This document shows positions 43,482-54,819 of a DNA stretch of 64,000 nucleotides, piece by piece. The stretch's first letter is position 1; the number at the start of each line of letters is the position of its first letter. Location: positions 110,456 to 174,455 of the forward strand of contig MNCI01008026.1 in NCBI GenBank assembly GCA_015680685.1. The letters are read 5' to 3'. The notes under the pieces are model-generated. The model was not told the origin of the DNA, did no database searches, and was given only the letters and a program-made list of their open reading frames with translations. A program made the position numbers and the translations under genes. The DNA is from Gnetum montanum. Its lineage: Eukaryota > Streptophyta > Gnetopsida > Gnetales > Gnetaceae.

Positions 43482-45665
43482 GAAATCTTTTCTGGTATGG
43501 AGTGGCCAAAAACTGTGGAAGCTTTTGTTGAATAACTTTTGGTGGAGGTTCTTCATCTGAATCTTCTTCAGAAGCTGCTTTTAACAAAGTCTCCTTGCAT
43601 CCTAGTGTAGATGTTACACTAGAGTCTCTGTCTGCGTCGGCCATTGGTACTTCCTCCTCTACTCTGAATGAGGCGGAATCATCAGACCATATAGGTTCAT
43701 CATTCATCCATGTGTTAATTTCCTTTTCTAATTCAATATCTGAGAACCATTCTTCGGTTATTTCTTCCAAATTTGCTACTTGCATCATGAGGCTTCGGTG
43801 TTGTACCTCCTCCTCGACCACTGATTCTTCTTTGGGCTCATCTTCTGCTGATTCTGATTCAGGGCTTGACATTTCTTCCAGATCACTGCTATCAGAAAGA
43901 ACTTGAATGGCGAACACTTGTTCAGTTTCTTCTTCTGGGTTTTCTACTGGTTCCCAATCAGCAATATAACTTTCAAAGAAATCTTTTACCTTCGGATTCA
44001 CCTTTTCTTTCCTCTAAGGACATTCATGAGCATAATGGGCTTGGTTTTTGCAAGAATAGCAAGTAACCTTCTTTCAATTGAACGGACCTTTCCTTCTTTT
44101 GGCAAAAAATTTCTTGGGGCTGGGACATTTGAAAGATCTTCTCCATTTTCGTTGTCTATACCTTGGTGGTGCCAAAAACTTTCGTCGAGGCTATCGTTGT
44201 TTTCCAAACGCTTTTCTTCTTCTTGGTGGCTTACCAAAAACATCAACTCCATCCAAATTTGCACAGACTTCAGCGGATGGAAGCAAATTATGCAATTGAA
44301 TATTGTAACAAGTAGCTTGGACCTCTTGCCTCATCATATGAATTAGATCCGTGAAATAAGTGAGGGATAAATCAATATTTTTCTCCATTGCTTTGTAGAG
44401 TACCATTTGCCCCAATTTTGCAGGTAAACTTCCCAAATAAAGATAAGGAATCATTGGATCTCTGTGAAGCGCTAATCTATACACCTCATTTTAATACTCG
44501 GCACTAAACTGCTCAGAATATCTTAAATCTTCTAACTTTCTTTGGCTAAGCAATAATTTATCCTTTAATCTTAGATTGGCAGATAAATCTACAGTAAATT
44601 CGGTAACCAAAGAAACAAACACACCTTGTAATCCTGTATCAAGGATTTGATTCTTCTGGTCTTGAGTTGTTCCTTCCCACCAATGTCAAACTTTACCACA
44701 TGCTTGTGTGAAGGCGCCTAGAATAACTGTCTTTTCATCCACATGAAGCACTTGCATGCTAATTCTAAGTTGATCAATCCATAATCGAATTGCATGAAGA
44801 ACTTCTTTTGGAGGGAGATAATCGATGTCGATGACTGAAATCGAGGTTGCTGGCCAATGCTGAAAAGCTGTAAAGACTGGAGGGTCTGTTGGCGGTCCTC
44901 TTTGCCAAGGTGGATTGGCATAGGTTCTTCTGGCCATCATGATTTGATGCTGACAATCATCCTTAGAGTCAGATGATGAAGCTGCACTCGTAGCAGACTT
45001 TGGTTCTTGCCTTTTCTCCAGTTGCATCTTTTTAATTCGCTCAATGAGGAGCCGATCTCGTGGATCACTGAAAACTGGCTTGCTTGATCGTTGAATAGGC
45101 TTGCTTGCTTTTGGGAGCGTTAGCTGATTGTCTATTGTGAAGGCGGTCTTCAATTGCTGTTTAGTCTCGCTCACTTGTTGTTGTATTTTGTGTACTATGG
45201 CATCATATTCTGCAAAGTGATCGGCCATTTCCTGAGACATGTTGACTAACCGAGTATCAATGTGATTTATACCTTGCTCTAGGTGCACCACTTGATCATG
45301 AATTTGAGTAATGTGTTGAGACGCATATGATGTCCAATGACACAAATAGTTCAATTGTCTTGTATTGTCCGGCTGATCCTGAGAACTGCTAGCCGTATGT
45401 TCCAATAGATAACTGCAATCTACTCTAGTCGTTGGCTGCTCTACTTCAGATGCTGTTGTAGCATAGGCACCTTTGGGCGGCCATTGTCCTCCTTGCAATA
45501 ATCTTCTCGATCCCGCTTGTCTGTATGAGGGCTGCATCATCAGAATTGCTGCACAGGTGTCATAGCTCGGAGATGATGATTCGGCGTATTTCTATGATGG
45601 CAGAACTGGTGGTAATGTTTCCAGAGTGATAGTTGCTTGCCAACCAAATTGCTGAATAGGATATT
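43482..45665 (-). pseudogene. EPRV block E: coat protein, coiled coil, MP end
   Basis: Direct-repeat copy of 34670-36853 at offset 8812. The frame 45540-44686 (284 codons) joins the coiled-coil region to the coat protein N-terminus without interruption. Stops follow near 44685 and at 44493-44491 (shared with block A). The zinc knuckle is at 44061-44020 with Gly changed to Ala before the His. The acidic C-terminal frame 44001-43471 ends at the inversion junction. The right end passes into an Athila LTR fragment. Confidence 0.88.
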
Positions 45666-45677
45666 CATATTCATATT

Positions 45678-46190
45678 CATTGTAGCACTTTGACTTAGAA
45701 TAGATTTATTTTTAATGTAATTTATTTTCTATGTACTTAATTAAAATTCATAGTTTTAGGAACTTTAATTAATTTGTGGAATGAACATGACTAGTTTTGA
45801 GTGTAAACAAATATTCACTTGGTAATCTTAGTAGTAGGGATGTGAGTTCAAGATGTGTACAACAAGCTAGGAATGTATACTCATTGTCCTTAGGATAGTC
45901 TAGGATTTATCTTCTTCTTAGTAGTTAGATTAATTAAATAATTAATTTTCATGTTTTTATATAGCATAACCATAGTCCCACAACATTAATAATCATATGC
46001 CTCACTTTAGACTAAACTATATACGTTAAAACTACCACTAGTCTAAGTGAGAAGATAGCAACCTGGGATCAACACTTAATGATCCAGATACCACACTAGT
46101 CCCATCTATGGAATTTGACTGGATTGCATGTAAATGCTTGTGATTCATATAATTGAATGTAGGGAACACTCATTTTTTATCATTCTTCAT
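45678..46190 (+). repeat. Partial Athila LTR (U5 side), plus strand
   Basis: It aligns with element 2 LTR positions about 50545-51146 (CATTGTAGCA, TTGGTAATC, AAGATGTGTACAACAAGC, CTCA). It ends CTTCATCA followed by a shortened PBS-like TATTGTCAAG. The U3/R part is missing, and the start matches the break in the copy at 25745. Confidence 0.7.
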
Positions 46191-46492
46191 CATATTGTCA
46201 AGTATATCACTAATCAAGACCTGAAACACATACTACATATTCATAAAGTAATGTATCTAAATTTTTAGTATCCCATTTCTAATAGTCATAATAATAATTA
46301 ATATTTTTTAAACTAAAACATAACATGTCACCAATAAGAGTGTAGCTTAACTAGTAAACTTATTGATAGAATATATCATCCTCAACATTGGTTCATTTGT
46401 AAACTAAATCATATAAAATCAGGGGTAAATGTGATATGTAATGTTCATGATTAACAATTTTCATGGTTTACATAATATGTTGACAATATAAT
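46191..46492. other. Probable Athila leader remnant, otherwise unassigned
   Basis: The first ~100 bp follow the LTR fragment as an element leader would, but no gag start was recognised. The rest shows nothing. Confidence 0.3.
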
Positions 46493-46507
46493 CATTAATT
46501 TTTAATT

Positions 46508-46661
46508 AAACAATGAGATGTTAGCCTAGAGGTAAGGCTCTTGATTTAAAAGCTCCAAGTCATGACTTCAATTTTGTTGGGCAATGCTGAGTTATAAAGT
46601 TATAATTGGATACTATATCTTGGGGTATATCTATATTACAATTATTTTAGGATTCCAATAC
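46508..46661 (+). mobile_element. SINE (family A)
   Basis: AATGAGATGTTAGCCTAGAGG (A-box-like), then CATGACTTCAATTTT (B-box-like), then the family body with TATATCTTGGGGTATAT and TTACAATTATTTTAGG. Imperfect flanks CATTAATT.TTAA at about 46493 and 46662 suggest a target-site duplication. Confidence 0.78.
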
Positions 46662-46675
46662 CCATTAATTGTTAA

Positions 46676-47324
46676 ATGTTCAACTATTTGTTACTATTAA
46701 TTTTTTTCTTATTTTTTCTTTTGCAAAGAGTCATGTCTCTATAGTTATAGTTATGTTGGTTTACTAGTTTATGATATGTTAAATACCAAAGCATTCCAAC
46801 TTTAGCATTAAGAATCATATTATTTCACATCCTTGGAAGATTACCTTGGGGTTATGGTCTTTATTTGATTCAACCATGCTCACGATTAGAAAGATCCTAT
46901 TTATGCTTTATACCTTTGTTATCATTTCCTATGATTTTCTTTTAAAGAATAGGCTTTTATAAGGCAGTGAAAATAATATTTTTTCCTATGACATGCTCAT
47001 ACGCTAGTATATGCATAAGTATTCCAATACCAAGCTTTAAATTCAATACCTTTAAGTATAACATTTTGGCATCAGGGCTAGGGGTGGTTGTTAGACCCCA
47101 AAATAATATTAAGAATAAGCAAAAAAATAAAATCAAAGTACATTACATGTTTGACACTAAGTAGAAAACATAAAAGAAAGATGGAAAGAAAAGCAATCTA
47201 ACTTTATAACTATCCACTAAAATATGTAACATTACAATTCTATCTAACTGATATTAGATGAGGCATCAATAAGAAAGTAGCTTATCTATGTGCTCCTATA
47301 TCCCTTAATCTATGATGTCAAATT
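46676..47324. other. Unassigned sequence with a possible LTR start
   Basis: No gene recognised. GGCTAGGGGTGGT followed by TGTTAGACCCC near 47070-47098 could be a PPT and LTR start of a Ty1/copia element, but there is no supporting coding sequence or second LTR. Confidence 0.3.
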
Positions 47325-47640
47325 AGTCAACTAAGATTGGGCTCTCACTATTTTAGAATTGAAATAAGTAGATGGGTTAAAACTCCACAAGAGGAGAGAA
47401 CTTGTCATCTATGCAATTAGGAAGCAATTAAAGATGAGCATCACATATTTCTACAATGTTTTGTTTTAGAGCTTTGTACCACAAATGGTAAATTACAACT
47501 AAAAGCTTAAAATACATATTTGATGTAGCACCAAAGAAACTAAGTAACTTTATTAATGAAGTGTTTGCTATGCATGCTATGTACCTATCTTCTATTAATA
47601 GATCCTATGGGTTTGAGGATGTAGTACAAAACTATTTTAA
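47325..47640 (+). pseudogene. LINE C-terminal zinc-finger-like fragment
   Basis: A plus-strand frame reads RLGSHYFRIEISRW, TPQEERTCHLC, then KDEHHIFLQC. This matches the Cys-Cys-His-Cys region that follows RT in some LINE-encoded proteins (RLG.H.L.IE.GRW, R.C..C, DE.HF...C). A stop lies between the Cys pair and the His. The trailing region to 47640 (FINEVFAMHAMYL) fits the poorly conserved tail. Confidence 0.55.
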
Positions 47641-47963
47641 TTGCAGTTTTAGTTTCATAATTAATACTTTGAAAAATCAAGTGAAAAAAAAAGTAATTAT
47701 TGGTAGAGAAGAAGGTCTCAATCCTAACAACATTTACATCACTTTTCAATATCTATGCTTAAACTTAAAATAATAAAAAGATTCAAGATAAAGAACTATG
47801 ATTTAATACCAATATTTGTATCAAAGTAAAATTTACTATAAAATGGTAGAAAAAATTTTAGATGGCCTTCATCTTGTTGCTAACTATTAATCTTATGTTA
47901 AGAATCTTTACCATTAGCTTCAACCTATTTGTTAACACTGGCTTTAAGCTTTGAGTTAATAGT
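47641..47963 (-). pseudogene. LINE ORF1-like remnant, copy 3, distal part
   Basis: Matches 22370-22690 closely in order. It is the part of the ORF1-like copy lying beyond the solo LTR inserted at 47964. Confidence 0.5.
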
Positions 47964-48751
47964 TGATGAGTGGCGAGGTGCCCCTACACTCAACCATATG
48001 AATACGATCGTTACACGCGCGATCCGGTCGAACTCCGCAGACTAAGTGCCTACATGCCTTATGGAACACTTAAGGTTAATCATTCATTGTCTTCCCAGGC
48101 TTACTTGTATTTGTCACGGTTGTATGGTTAAGTCGAAGGTATGTGATTTTTATATATTTTCTGTTTTATCGCCCATGCTAATGAGGGAAAGGGTGAAGAG
48201 ACTAAGTAACTAACTTTAACTAACTAAGTTCTAATGCCTAGCATCAGTATCTGTTCCCACTTACCATTCACACCCTAAACCAATGCAACCTTCTGGGATT
48301 ACCAAACACTATTTGTTGCTGGGCTTACCAAGCATAACGCACGTGCTCGAAGCGGTCGTACTGAATGCACTTAACTATGAGAGAAGGGTTGAGAGAGATT
48401 AAGTCCTTAAGAAAGCATTTAAATGATAAACAATAAATAACAATAATTAAAGTCCTATTTAGCTTAGTCCATGCACTATAAGGTTTATCCAAAATTTCGT
48501 CTTTATTTCTGTACACAAACTTGTGCTCAGGTACAATATTTGCTCGAATAAATATCCGTTCACTTTGGGACTCTTACAACGGGCACATGGAAATTACTCT
48601 ATCTCTAGAGAGGTAAAATTGCCAGAGTTTTCACTAAGGTCTAGATCTAGATTGAGAAACAAGGGAGACCCACCTCTTATTTATAGACTTGGCAACGCAC
48701 TGGGATATCGCATACATGATATCGTGGGGGATGCGATATCGTGTCCCATCA
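47964..48751 (-). repeat. Solo LTR with 5-bp target duplication
   Basis: 788 bp from TGATGGGACACG to CACTCATCA on the minus strand, the same subfamily as the LTR of element 4. It is flanked by ATAGT at 47959-47963 and 48752-48756. TATAAATA is at 48685-48678, with GATATC at 48704, 48718 and 48735. No internal element sequence adjoins it, so it arose by recombination between LTRs. Confidence 0.93.
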
Positions 48752-48756
48752 ATAGT

Positions 48757-49873
48757 ATTCTTGTTAGATATGGAAAAATTCACCTTAGTATCTATCGAGT
48801 GATCAATACTTCCTATATTTATAGAAGCTGTTATCTTCTCTAGATTTTATATTTCCATTTGATCATTATTATCATTTACATTAATTTGATTTTTTGTATC
48901 TTTAACTTCATATTGATTTTTCCTATGTTTAACTTCAACATGTTTTTTTCTTTTCTTTAGCATCTCTTTTCTTGAGCAGAAAAGAGCAAGCATTAAAAAA
49001 ATGTCCTTCACAATAGTAGAAGTTGCAAGACTTAGAAAGATTATAATATATAATTAGACAAATATAAGTTTTCCTACTAGCTTATAATACCAAATCCTTT
49101 TTATAATTAAGAGGATTGAATCCACCAAAAAAAATGTCTACGAAAATCAAAAGTTGTAGAAAAAGATTCTATATGCTTAATGGGACCAAGAAGACTCATA
49201 AATTCATTTTTAGCTTTTTGAAGAATTAAGGAAAGACTATGTAGCTTAACAAGACATGGAACTTTAAAATATTCTTTAGATTGGACATTAGAATATGAAA
49301 TTCATTTGCAAATGATCAACACTACATTCTTATGTATAAAAGATCCTATATCTAGGGAACGTTGCACCATCAAGCATTGCCTAGCTTAACAAATAGAGAA
49401 AAATAAGAATAATCCATAGCCTAAATGACTTGAATGTCATGTTTTTACATCACACCATTTAATGCGAAGTGAAACTTCAATTATAAGGTAGGTAACTCAA
49501 AATCAGAATGAACAAATATTGCGACATAAGATCAACAACTAGTGGCTTGTATACATTACTATGAAGAACAAAATCAACTGTTTTAAGGTGTTGGAACCCT
49601 AAAATAATTATAAAATATGTACACCCCAAGATATATAGTTCAATTAGAACTTTATAACTCAACATTTCCCACTAGAATCAAGCCCTGACTTGGAATTTCA
49701 AAATCAAATGTTTTAGTTGCATCAACATCATTAGAAGAAGGCATATCAAAATTTTACTTACAAGCTTGTAAATCTACATTATCAAAATTAATAGAAATTT
49801 TTGCATTAGTAGAAGAAGCAAAAATGTTAACATTAGTTGAAGAAATTGAAGGTAATTTAGAAATGTCCATAGG
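48757..49873 (-). pseudogene. LINE ORF1-like remnant, copy 3, main part
   Basis: A probable start at 49873 (MDISKLPSISSTNVNIF) is followed by decayed sequence and blocks shared with 5560-6552 (FVKLGNA, EYFKVPC), then the knuckle CNFYYCEGHFFNAC near 49020-48975, followed by a Lys-rich tail. This resembles plant LINE ORF1 with a DUF4283-like region and CCHC knuckle. A SINE (49586-49699) and a solo LTR (47964-48751) interrupt it. Confidence 0.5.
49586..49699 (-). mobile_element. 5'-truncated SINE (family A) with 16-bp TSD
   Basis: The minus strand carries CAAGTCAGGGCTTGATTCTA, TATATATCTTGGGGTGTAC and AATTATTTTAGGGTTCCAAC. It is flanked by AAAATCAACTGTTTTA (49570-49585) and AAAATCAAATGTTTTA (49700-49715), 15 of 16 matching. 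It is inserted in the LINE ORF1 remnant. Confidence 0.83.
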
Positions 49874-50084
49874 GGAATTCTAGATAGATCAAATCCACTA
49901 GAAAAAACTTAAAGAGAGAATAGTTAGATTTGTTTTAAGTATAACATTGTTTAAGTTAATCAACTCATAAAAAACTAATTCTTTCGTAGGTACTAATTTG
50001 AGAGTTTAATCTACACTTAAGGAATCATTATGTATGTTATATTATTACCTAAGTTCTACCAAAGAATAACCTAGGACATATAGC
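49874..50084. other. Unassigned sequence
   Basis: Upstream flank of the LINE ORF1-like copy; nothing recognised. Confidence 0.35.
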
Positions 50085-50225
50085 CATCATTTGGAATAAT
50101 AATAAGGTGCTTATTTCTCAGGTGGTAAGGTATAGGTTTGAGCTTAGGAAAAAAACCACTTGAAAAGAGGGTTGGCTTTTGCTTATTCACAAGCAGTGTT
50201 GAAACTCGCTTAGTTAATACAATAT
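50085..50225 (+). mobile_element. SINE family B copy
   Basis: GCCATCATTTGG, AAGGTGCTTATTTCTCAGG, TAGGTTTGAGCTTAGG and GGGTTGGCTTTTGC match the reverse complement of 21360-21525. The right end is close to the insertion point of element 2. Confidence 0.6.
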
Positions 50226-50238
50226 TTGAGTAGAACAT

Positions 50239-51146
50239 TCATAAAACCATTTTTTGATAAGGCACAATATCACATCTACAATATCGTAGCTCTACCTACA
50301 TCATCATTGATATGATATATTGGGAGTTGTGTGGCCCTGTAAATACTAACACTTAGTCACATCAACAACACAAACTTTTCATTATAGTCTTATGGAAAGT
50401 CTTGTAGCTTATTTTCATAGTTTATACTTAGCGATAGAGTGAATGCTCATAGTGTGGTGTTGAACAGTTGAATGAAATCTTTATTTGAGTGGATTGTACT
50501 TAGGAACAATTCATGAACGACAATAAAGATCAAGATTGTTTTCCACCATTGTAGCATCCATTTAGTTTCTTTGTTTTCTACTTAGTTGTTTTTTTACTTA
50601 GTTTAATTATAATTTCTCTAATATGCTTACTTTAGTATAGTTCTTTACAATTCTTAAGTATTTTATTTTTTCACATGTATTAGTAAGGAAAAATGAGTAC
50701 GACATGATTTTGAGCATATAAGTGTGACTGTTTGGTAATCCTAGCAGTGTTATTGTTTGGTTTACTTAGTAGCATAACACTTGGTAATCCAGAGATGGTT
50801 ACATGAGTCCAAGATGTGTACAACAAGCCAAGAATAGCTACTCATTGTCATAGGCTAAAGTAGATTTATATTTTTATCATTATTTAGACTTAGACTCTTA
50901 TTCTTATCTCTCATTTTCAATATGCTTAGGGGTAATATGAGCTAACAAAATCAACATATCATATACCTCACTAAGAGCAAAATCATACCACTTGTACTTT
51001 ACTAGCTCAAGGTGGGAAGATAATGATAGCAAACCGATTATCAACTTCTATCATACTTACGTTGTCCATCTATGGATTACGATTTGTTCACACATGTGCA
51101 CTCATGACTTGTATGGTGGAGTGTTGAGATACTTTACCACTCATCA
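50239..51146 (+). repeat. 5' LTR of element 2
   Basis: TCATAAAACC (mutated from TGATAAAATC) to CACTCATCA. The TATA box has decayed to TGTAAATA at 50339-50346. AATAAAG is at about 50522. Confidence 0.9.
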
Positions 51147-51147
51147 T

Positions 51148-51165
51148 TAGCATGATTGCCAAGGA
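51148..51165 (+). promoter_or_regulatory. Primer binding site of element 2
   Basis: TAGCATGATTGCCAAGGA follows the LTR by one base; it is a decayed form of the element 1 PBS. Confidence 0.6.
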
Positions 51166-51294
51166 TGTGTTAATGTTTTCTTAGTAGTTGAACTTATAGA
51201 GTTTGTTGTAATCAAAATCATAAGGTTTATATTTTATATTTTTAATCAATCTTTTAATGCACACACACACACTAAAGAACATCAAACATATAAT

Positions 51295-54030
51295 ATGGCT
51301 TCAACACTTAATGAAAAGTCACTACCTACTGAAGAAACACAAAGGATTCATGACAAAAGACATGATGAAGAAGATTGGAGTGTGCCTATGCAAACCAAAA
51401 TTTCATATGCACATATAGATCCATATTATTCTAACTTCACATTTATTTTCCATCAGGATGAACAATTGAGGTGGAGAGATTTTTAGGGTAATGTAGTTTA
51501 CCTCTTAAATGTTCAACACCATTAATGCTATAGGAAACCTTAATGAGGTTGAACCTTGACCATGCACAAGAAGGATATCATGTTATTAAACACATGACCA
51601 TGCCATACCAACTCACAAAAGCATAAGTAAGAAGGGGTACTACCATGAAGACAAGACATGAGTACAACAAAGGAAAGAAAGTAACCCATAATGTTATCTT
51701 GGAAGAAATCAATGATGATACATTTATAATGGAAAAGCTCCACCAAAATCATGAATTCCATTCATAGATGCCTATCATTCATCTAAAGGAGCCTATGAAA
51801 ATATAATTGGATTCAGTCCTTACAAAAACATCTAGGAGAGATGTAGAAGACTCCAAACATAGGTGAAGTTCAATGCTTAAAGCCTCCACAAAACCACAAG
51901 AGAATGACTCACAAAGTCATAGAAGAAAAACCAGTTGGCACCATTCTCCAACCAAATCCCATTCATAGATGTCTATCATTCATCTAGAGAAGCCTATCAA
52001 AATACAATTGTATTCGATCCTTGTAGAAACACCTAGGAGAGATGCAAAAGACTCCAAACATAAGTGAAGCTTAAGGCTTAGAGCCTCTATAGAACCACAA
52101 GAGAATGAATCATGAAGTCACAGAAGAAGAACTAGCTGGCATTGTTCTCAACTCACAATCATTATCGGAATCTAACAAAAGGAAACAAAGACCTAGAAAC
52201 TATTGTAGGGAAAGACATAGGAATCATGAGAGATATGAATATTGAAGAAGGTATCTTGATGACAAAGAGGAAGATGATTATGAACAACAAACAAAGACTT
52301 AGGTATGAAGAAAAAGAGCGACACTATCAACATTGAAGGGTTACAACTACAACCAAGCCTAAGAACCCCTACTAGCCACTCATAGTATGATTAACATTAA
52401 AGAAGCAATGTATATCCCTACCAAGCACATCAAGGATAGTCACATCAAGCAACTAGACATGAGCAATATTCTCAAATTTGAAGGTGAATATAATGCATAT
52501 CCATAGCATCATCTTCAAGAATTTCATGATGCTTATGCCCTTTAGAATATTGAAAGTGATAACAAAAGTTAAAGTTGTTTTCCAAAACCCTCATCAAAGA
52601 AGTAGAAAGCTGGTACTGCTCCATAGAACTATAATCAATATGAAGATAGAGTACCATGTTGGAGCTCTTCAATGATAAGTATCAAACCTATTCAAGAGTG
52701 TTAAATTTAAGAAAACAAATCCAAGGATGGAAGGGAAACATGAATCCCTTGATGTAGTAATGGACAGATATTATTCTTTACTTCATAGATGCCCAAGCCA
52801 TGGATTTTCATAAAGAGAACAACTAAGGAATATCATTGATGGATTAAGGAACATAAATAGAGAAATCCTTGGGGTATATGCCCAAGGAAGATCATCAGAA
52901 ATGACAACCCATCAAATTCAAAGTCTAAAAGACCATGTAGCCAAAGAGGAAGGAGAACTGAAGAAGAGGAACTCAGCTAAAGAATGCAATCGAGATCCTA
53001 CAATAAGGAAAATAGATGTTCAAATGTGTGATAGACAAGAAGATGAGACTTTATAGGATGTCATTTAAAAGAAGACACTATCCATCCAGAAATTAGTCAA
53101 TGACATTGCAACAAAGGTAGAGAAAATGTGGGACGCAGTAGATGAGAAATTCATTACTACACTTAAGATAGTAAAGGAGAAGATTTAATAAGCACTAAAC
53201 AAGAATGAAAAGAAGAGATAATAGATGATAGAATTACAAACATAAAGGAAAATTTTCTGAAGTTGAGGAATTTATAGTCTCTAGTTTAGAAGATTAAGAA
53301 GGATACAAAGTATGCCAATATGAACATCCTAAGGGATGTTGTCTTATCATGGTCCACTTGCAAGAGTTTGGGGCATGTGCACATAACTTAAGATTTTTCA
53401 AGAAGTAGATGCCAAGACAATTACCTTATCCACAATGTAATCTTACTATCCAAGCAAAGCCTATCCTTAGCCACAAGAGCAATTCCAATTATCATACTAT
53501 TCCAACTATCATACTATCCAAGCAAAGCCTATCCTCAGCCACAAGGGCAATACCAACTACAGTGGCAACAACCACAAGCATGGGGAATGCCACTACTAAG
53601 GGAGCAATATCCATATAGGCAACCTGATCCTTATGAATATTACGTTCAATGTCTAATCTCTTTAGGAAATTCTTCAATTCATACTTCCTCTCACTACTAT
53701 CCATCAGAGTATTATAGGTCCACTACTCCAAGAATGGATCCTAATTCTTATGCACATCAACCAACAACTAGTTTGTCAATCCAACCTCCTATCTCTCTAC
53801 CACTAGTATTGCCACCGATTATGCAAGGAGAACTACCAACACAACTGTAGCAAAAGAGGCAATAAATACATAAAAAGATGTGATAATAAAAGAACCTAGA
53901 TCCAAGAAACATCCATTTTTTAAAACAAGTCCAAAAAAAGATTCAAAGAATGGGAACTTCATCCACATTAACCCCACACATATATACTCAATGGAATACC
54001 AAGCTTTCACATTCTATAAATCCAAATTTA
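51295..54030 (+). pseudogene. gag of element 2
   Basis: ATG 51295 opens MASTLNEKSL with the block DPYYSNFTFIFHQDEQLRWR. A 201-bp tandem duplication follows (51757-52158). Capsid-core blocks (RKQIQGWK, CPSHGF, GVYAQGR-like) occur in shifting frames at 52440-52950. The knuckle reads VCQYEHPKGCCL near 53306-53347, with the first Cys lost. The Tyr/Pro/Gln-rich tail (53409-53850) is fairly open. Multiple frameshifts and stops. Confidence 0.8.
51757..52158 (+). repeat. 201-bp tandem duplication inside gag
   Basis: TTCATAGATG.CTATCATTC recurs at a 201-bp offset (51761 and 51962). The two units differ at many positions, so this duplication is older than the one in element 1. Element 1 has one unit at about 8041-8230. 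Confidence 0.85.
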
Positions 54031-54600
54031 ACCACCACCATGCTCACTCAAACTATTACACACTGGATCAAGGTAGGAGCACTTTCCAACAAGAAAATAG
54101 ATCCAGGAAGTTCCTTAGTATATCTCTAGATAGCATAACATAAACAATTCTAGGGTAGGAGTAAACTTGACATCATAAGATATGTACAAAGCCTAGAATC
54201 TTCCTCCACTAATGAAGAGCAACATCTAACTAGAGCTTGTAGACCAATCAATCATTGTTCCACTTGGATAGGTGGATGATGTTATTACCACCATAAGTAG
54301 CTGGTCTTACCTTGCTGACTTTTTAGTGATACATGTGCGGAAAAATAAGGGAGAATTTCCTATAATCATGGGAAGAACATGGCTTAGCACTATGAATGTT
54401 AAGCTAGGAATTAGAGGTTTATCCTTGGAAATTTCCAAGGAAGATGAGGCAACAATCATACAGAGATGTTGAGTTCCATGCATCACATATAGTGATACTA
54501 GATGCAATTTCATGCGGAAAATTTGGGCCACCAAACAAGAACTCAACACAACATGCAATCAATATGTAGAAGATATGTGTGTGTAGCAATACTTGTATGT
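54031..54600 (+). pseudogene. Aspartic protease of element 2
   Basis: Fragments align with the protease of element 4: THWIKVGAL near 54057, VDDVITTISSWSYLADFLV at 54272-54330 and IIMGRTWLSTMN near 54363-54400. The active-site DSG segment near 54140 is corrupted. Stops flank each piece. Confidence 0.75.
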
Positions 54601-54819
54601 AGTAGCCACCAAATAATAAGGCACCTAATGGCCAATTATTAAATAAGAGACAGAGTTCAAATTGTACATGGAACCATCTAATCAAATTATAAGTGCATAT
54701 GTTGTAGAAGATGATAAGTTAGACTAGTAAAGGAAGAAACACCCCTATGCACACTCATATCAAGAAGAAGATATTGAGTGGGGACAGCTAGAAATACTAG
54801 ATAAGTTTGAACTAAAACC

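Larger units (their letters stand above)
33514..45665. mobile_element. Endogenous pararetrovirus cluster (Caulimoviridae)
   Basis: Five blocks of one viral genome in alternating orientation: A 33514-37177 (-), B 37178-39838 (+), C 39831-40011 (-), D 40030-43475 (+), E 43482-45665 (-). Together they contain movement protein, coiled coil/coat protein, protease, RT, RNase H and a C-terminal region. All appear to lie in one frame wherever colinear, as in petuviruses, which encode one polyprotein. There is no integrase and there are no LTRs. Shared nonsense codons, inversions and deletions show a non-infectious relic. Other endogenous caulimovirid genera are possible. Confidence 0.88.

Noticed and set aside
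47070-47160. Ty1/copia LTR start
   Set aside because: A PPT-like run and TGTTAG are not enough; there is no partner LTR, PBS or pol nearby.
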